9,402 nt of DNA, taken from contig JAKSBO010000195.1 of assembly GCA_022361095.1 (NCBI GenBank), positions 1-9,402 of the forward strand. The letters run 5' to 3'. Position 1 is the stretch's first letter. Each line of letters opens with the position of its first letter. The notes under the pieces were generated by a model, which saw nothing but the letters and a program-made list of their open reading frames with translations, was not told the DNA's origin and did not search any database. Shown here piece after piece: positions 6,611 to 9,402 of this stretch. Source of the stretch: Desulfobacterales bacterium (GTDB taxonomy: Bacteria; Desulfobacterota; Desulfobacteria; Desulfobacterales; Desulfobacteraceae). Position numbers and translations under genes: made by a program.

Positions 6611-7582
6611 ATGGGAACGCGCATGCCGTTTCATTTAAACAGACCCGGACAGACCGGATCTGTAAATACCGGGACTCACCCCGCAGCAAATCATAAAAGC
6701 AACTTAGTAAATTACCGGCGCTTTCATTCAAAAAGAGCTGACAGATCCATTATCTTCTGCATACTGGTCCTGGGAGTGATTTTTCTTGCCCAGGGATGCG
6801 GGATAAAATCCAATATGATGACCTCTTTGTCCAGAAGTATCCTGAACAATAATGACCTGGCCATGGTGGAATCCGGTGCGCCGGCTTACCTGATCATGGT
6901 TGACGGCCTCATTGACCAGGATCCGGAGTCCCCGGATATGCTCTGCTCCGGCGCCCGGCTCTATACCGCCTATTCAGATGTCTTTGTTACGGACAAGGCA
7001 AGAAGAAAAAAACTGGCAGACAAAGCCATGGATTACGCCCTGAAAAGTGTCTGCCTTACCCGGAGCAATGCCTGTGAGCTAAAGCACCAACCCTTTGAGC
7101 AGTTCAGCGCCGTTGTAAATGCCCTGGAAGAAGACGAGCTGCCATACCTGTTTACCCTGGGAAATGCCTGGGCGTCATGGATCATGGCCCACAAGGATGA
7201 CTTCAATGCCCTGGCCGACATTGCCCGGATCGAGGCCGTCATGAACCGGGTGATTGAACTGGATGACACATACAAGGACGGGGCCGCCTATTTGTACCTG
7301 GGCACCCTGGCCACCTTTTTGCCCCCGGCCTTAGGCGGAAAGCCCGAACAGGGAAAGCAGTACTTTGAAAAAGCCATTTCCATGTCAGGGGGCAGAAATC
7401 TGATGGCAAAAGTGATGTATGCAAAATTGTACGCCAAAATGATGTTTGACAGACAGCTTTTCGACCATCTGCTTAAAGAGGTCATAGAGACAAACCCGAA
7501 AATAGACGGTTATACCCTGGTCAACACCTATGCCCAGCAACAGGCAAAAAAACTTCTGGATGAAGCCGACGACTATTTTTAA
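6611..7582 (+). CDS. TatT-like TPR lipoprotein of a TRAP transporter
   Basis: A 323-residue predicted periplasmic lipoprotein resembling TatT (Treponema pallidum Tp0956; TRAP transporter T-component family). TatT is an all-helical, TPR-like protein that associates with the DctP-type binding protein and is thought to pass ligand to it. A hydrophobic segment (about 46-60) ends in the lipobox-like AQGC with Cys63 as probable lipidation site. The mature part shows family-like blocks: SILNNNDLAMVESGAPAYLI near the N-terminus and YLYLGTLATFLPPALGGKPE (about 227-246), followed by QYFEKAISMSGGR and a helix repeat around VMYAKLYAK. ATG 6611 has AGGA 7 nt upstream. This leaves about 45 polar, basic residues before the hydrophobic core, a long n-region; ATG 6623 is the only later in-frame ATG before that core. 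The binding-protein gene follows after 20 bp. Confidence 0.85.
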   Translation: MGTRMPFHLNRPGQTGSVNTGTHPAANHKSNLVNYRRFHSKRADRSIIFCILVLGVIFLAQGCGIKSNMMTSLSRSILNNNDLAMVESGAPAYLIMVDGLIDQDPESPDMLCSGARLYTAYSDVFVTDKARRKKLADKAMDYALKSVCLTRSNACELKHQPFEQFSAVVNALEEDELPYLFTLGNAWASWIMAHKDDFNALADIARIEAVMNRVIELDDTYKDGAAYLYLGTLATFLPPALGGKPEQGKQYFEKAISMSGGRNLMAKVMYAKLYAKMMFDRQLFDHLLKEVIETNPKIDGYTLVNTYAQQQAKKLLDEADDYF

Positions 7583-7602
7583 CCCCAAAGAGACGTTCAA
7601 TC

Positions 7603-8610
7603 ATGTTTAAAAAATCTATTGTGAAACTATTTCTTTGTATCCTGATGGTCACGGTTTTTTGTGGTTCCGCACAATCCGTAACCATAAAAATTGCCACCAT
7701 TTCACCGGAAGGCTCCTCGTGGATGGAACAGATGCGCAAAGGCGCCGACCAGGTCGCCAAGGCCACGGATAATCGTGTAAAATTCAAATTCTACCCCGGC
7801 GGGGTCATGGGAAACGACAAGGCCGTATTGCGCAAAATCCGTATCAGGCAGCTCCAGGGCGGCGCCCTCATGTCAGGCAGCCTCTCCGGATTATTTCCGG
7901 GCAATCAGATCTATTCCCAGCCCATGAAATTCAGATCCCAGGAAGAGGTGGATCATGTGCGGCAGCATATGGATGAATACATCATCAAAGGCTTTGATGA
8001 TGCGGGATTTGTCTGTTTTACCCTCATAGGCGGCGGGTTTGCTTATATCATGTCCAAATCGCCCATTGCATCCGTGGGAGACCTTAAAGACCGCAAAATA
8101 TGGGTGCCGGACAATGACAAATCCACGGTGGATTCCGTGAGCAGTTTCGGGGTCTCCCCCATTGCCCTGCCCCTGGCGGATGTACGCACGGGGCTGCAGT
8201 CCGGACTCATTGACACCGTGGGCACCTCCCCGGTAGGCGCGGTTGTCCTCCAGTGGCATACGGAAATAAAGTATATTACCAATATTCCATTGCTCTATAT
8301 CTATGCCGTTTTTGCCATCGACAAAAAAGCATTTAACAAAATCTCACCGGATGACCGGAAAATCGTTTCCGACATGATGACCCAGGCACTCCAGGAATTA
8401 GACCGCATAAACCGGCAGGACAACGTCAAAGCCATTGACGCCTTAAAAAACCAGGGGATTAAATTTATCACCCCGTCCCAGGATCAGATGAACGAATGGC
8501 GGGCAACCGCAGCCAAAGCATCCCAGGAATTAATCAATGCCGGCGATCTTCCCAAAGCACCGGCAGACCAGGTTACGGCTCTGCTTGAACAATATCGTAA
8601 AAACCAATAA
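7603..8610 (+). CDS. dctP: TRAP transporter solute-binding protein, DctP/TatP type
   Basis: A 335-residue periplasmic extracytoplasmic receptor of the DctP family. A signal peptide spans about 1-24 (KK, hydrophobic core, then GSAQS). The mature start VTIKIATISPEGSSW, the segment FKFYPGGVMGND and the later block DVRTGLQSGLIDTVGTSPVG are family hallmarks. The site normally reading LKG-K-R-P, whose Arg clamps the ligand carboxylate in DctP and SiaP proteins, here reads DLKDRKIWVPDND with Trp167 in place of Arg. This points to a non-carboxylate, perhaps hydrophobic, ligand, as proposed for the Treponema TatP protein Tp0957. It lies directly after the TatT-like gene and before dctQ, as in TPAT operons. 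A stem-forming repeat (copy C) starts at its stop codon and may favour a higher level of this component than of the permeases. ATG 7603 has a weak AGAG upstream. Confidence 0.92.
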   Translation: MFKKSIVKLFLCILMVTVFCGSAQSVTIKIATISPEGSSWMEQMRKGADQVAKATDNRVKFKFYPGGVMGNDKAVLRKIRIRQLQGGALMSGSLSGLFPGNQIYSQPMKFRSQEEVDHVRQHMDEYIIKGFDDAGFVCFTLIGGGFAYIMSKSPIASVGDLKDRKIWVPDNDKSTVDSVSSFGVSPIALPLADVRTGLQSGLIDTVGTSPVGAVVLQWHTEIKYITNIPLLYIYAVFAIDKKAFNKISPDDRKIVSDMMTQALQELDRINRQDNVKAIDALKNQGIKFITPSQDQMNEWRATAAKASQELINAGDLPKAPADQVTALLEQYRKNQ

Positions 8611-8652
8611 CAGCCATGGGCGGATCCGGTCATCAACACCCAGGCTCACCCC
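8608..8652 (+). repeat. Intergenic repeat, copy C (partial, between dctP and dctQ)
   Basis: Begins TAACAGCCATGGG, where the first TAA is the dctP stop, and continues to CATCAACACCCAGGCTCACC, which matches the GC-rich half of copies A, B and D (for example TCAGCACCCAGGCCCGACCC in B). The hairpin is imperfect. The AT-rich half is absent or too diverged to call. It occupies over half of the 76-bp gap between dctP and dctQ. Confidence 0.65.
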
Positions 8653-8686
8653 GAAAACCCATTAAAATAACTCGGTAATTATCGAT

Positions 8687-9181
8687 ATGTCCCGTGTGAT
8701 TTTGCTTCTCCACAAAATTGAAGATGCGCTCCTGGTAAGCCTGCTTTTGCTCATGATCGGCCTTGCCGTGTTCCAGATTGTTTTAAGAAACGGGTTTGAT
8801 GCGGGTATTGTCTGGGCTGACCCCCTGATTCGCGTGCTGGTGCTCTGGCTTGGCCTTATCGGCGCCATGGCGGCATCGAGAACCGATAACCACATCAGCA
8901 TTGATATCATATCCAAATATCTGCCCCGGGGCCTTAAACGCTTTACAGGGCTTTTGGTCTACCTGTTTACCACAATTGTCTGTGCGCTGATGACCTGGCA
9001 CAGCGCAAGATTCGTCATCATGGAGAAGGCCGACGGGATGTCCGCCTTTTGTTCAGTGCCCGTATGGTTGTGTGAACTTATAATTCCCTTTGCATTCGGC
9101 ATCATCACCATCAGATACCTGCTGTTTTTCCTGGAAAATCTGATCAGCATAGTCAACCCCGGATCATTAAAGCATTCATAA
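8687..9181 (+). CDS. dctQ: TRAP transporter small permease subunit, DctQ type
   Basis: A 164-residue inner-membrane protein with four hydrophobic segments (about 14-34, 45-62, 86-106, 127-150), the usual DctQ size and topology. After helix 1 come VFQIVLRN and, around helix 2, RVLVLWLGLIGAMAASRTDN followed by HISIDII; this pattern of aromatic/Leu-rich helix, Gly-Ala-rich end and H-I-x-I-D is typical of the family. DctQ binds DctM and shapes the elevator-type transport module that takes substrate from the binding protein using a sodium or proton gradient. The start ATG 8687 has only a poor ribosome site (CGGTAAT), so translation may be weak. dctM begins one base after its stop, which implies coupled translation. 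Confidence 0.92.
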   Translation: MSRVILLLHKIEDALLVSLLLLMIGLAVFQIVLRNGFDAGIVWADPLIRVLVLWLGLIGAMAASRTDNHISIDIISKYLPRGLKRFTGLLVYLFTTIVCALMTWHSARFVIMEKADGMSAFCSVPVWLCELIIPFAFGIITIRYLLFFLENLISIVNPGSLKHS

Positions 9182-9182
9182 A

Positions 9183-9402
9183 ATGACATTTACAATTATC
9201 GGCCTGTTAATTGTTTTTGCCCTGATGGGCGCACCTTTGTTCACCGTGATCATTGCTGCGGCCATGTACGGATTTTACCTGGCTGAAATTGATCTGTCGG
9301 TCATGGCCATTGAACTGTACCGGATTGCCGATACCCCTATCCTGCTGGCCCTGCCGCTGTTCACCTTTGCCGGGTATATCCTTGGGGAGAGCAACACCTC
9401 CC
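9183..9402 (+). CDS. dctM: TRAP transporter large permease subunit DctM, 5' fragment
   Basis: The first 73 codons of a gene running past the window end. It begins MTFTIIGLLIVFALMGAPLF and continues through VMAIELYRIADTPILLALPL to FTFAGYILGESNTS. The opening helix with LMGAPLF and the later LLALPLFTFAGYILGES segment are hallmarks of the DctM N-terminus. DctM is the main transport subunit (about 12 helices when complete) that moves the ligand across the inner membrane by an elevator mechanism driven by an ion gradient. The gene starts one base after the dctQ stop, so the two are almost certainly co-transcribed and coupled. Only the N-terminal sixth or so is visible, so integrity of the rest is unknown; fusion to dctQ is ruled out by the stop between them. 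Confidence 0.93.
   Translation, partial: MTFTIIGLLIVFALMGAPLFTVIIAAAMYGFYLAEIDLSVMAIELYRIADTPILLALPLFTFAGYILGESNTS

Noticed and set aside
6357..6731. A 124-codon minus-strand gene in the divergent region
   Set aside because: It overlaps the 5' end of the TatT-like gene, runs through repeat E, and resembles no protein; it looks like chance open frame.
3101..8652. The dispersed repeats as a CRISPR array
   Set aside because: Copies are kilobases apart, diverged and in both orientations; there is no regular spacing.

Overview
This window looks like chromosomal DNA from a Gram-negative, anaerobic deltaproteobacterial-type bacterium (Desulfobacterota, probably Desulfobacterales). That placement is an inference from gene content: cobalamin nucleotide-loop synthesis, a FloA/NfeD membrane cluster and a TRAP transporter carrying a TatT lipoprotein. 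No rRNA or tRNA is present to test it. I see no CRISPR array, insertion sequence, integrase or phage gene.

Layout. Bases 3-1685 (+) hold the 3' end of cobT and a complete RhlE-like DEAD-box RNA helicase, 24 bp apart. They converge on a NarL/LuxR-type response regulator (2354-1689, -), with only 3 bp between the two stop codons. Upstream of the regulator, also on the minus strand, is a four-gene membrane cluster in transcription order: long NfeD with a ClpP-class serine protease domain, short NfeD (ATGA overlap), the flotillin-like protein FloA, and a small one-helix membrane protein of unknown function. A 388-bp divergent intergenic region separates this cluster from a plus-strand operon: a TatT-like TPR lipoprotein, a DctP-type solute-binding protein, the small TRAP permease DctQ, and the start of the large permease DctM, cut by the window end. 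This is the gene set of a TPR-protein-associated TRAP transporter (TPAT), first described in Treponema pallidum.

How the genes work together. NfeD protease, NfeD OB-fold protein and FloA are a widely conserved partnership in membrane microdomain organisation and membrane quality control. The TRAP genes would form a secondary importer in which the periplasmic binding protein and TatT capture and pass on a ligand that DctQM moves across the inner membrane. The binding protein has Trp where carboxylate-binding DctP proteins have their conserved Arg, so the cargo may not be an ordinary organic acid.

The least expected structure is a family of diverged intergenic repeats of about 95 bp. Three near full-length copies (4167-4263, 6239-6333, 6409-6500) and two partial copies (3101-3149, 8608-8652) lie in five of the gaps in the FloA/NfeD and TRAP regions, in both orientations. 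Each has an AT-rich end (TTATAAGAAAGTC) and a GC-rich end (GCCATGGG) carrying an imperfect hairpin. They resemble REP/BIME-type or non-autonomous mobile repeats, and they extend two reading frames upstream of their likely true starts.
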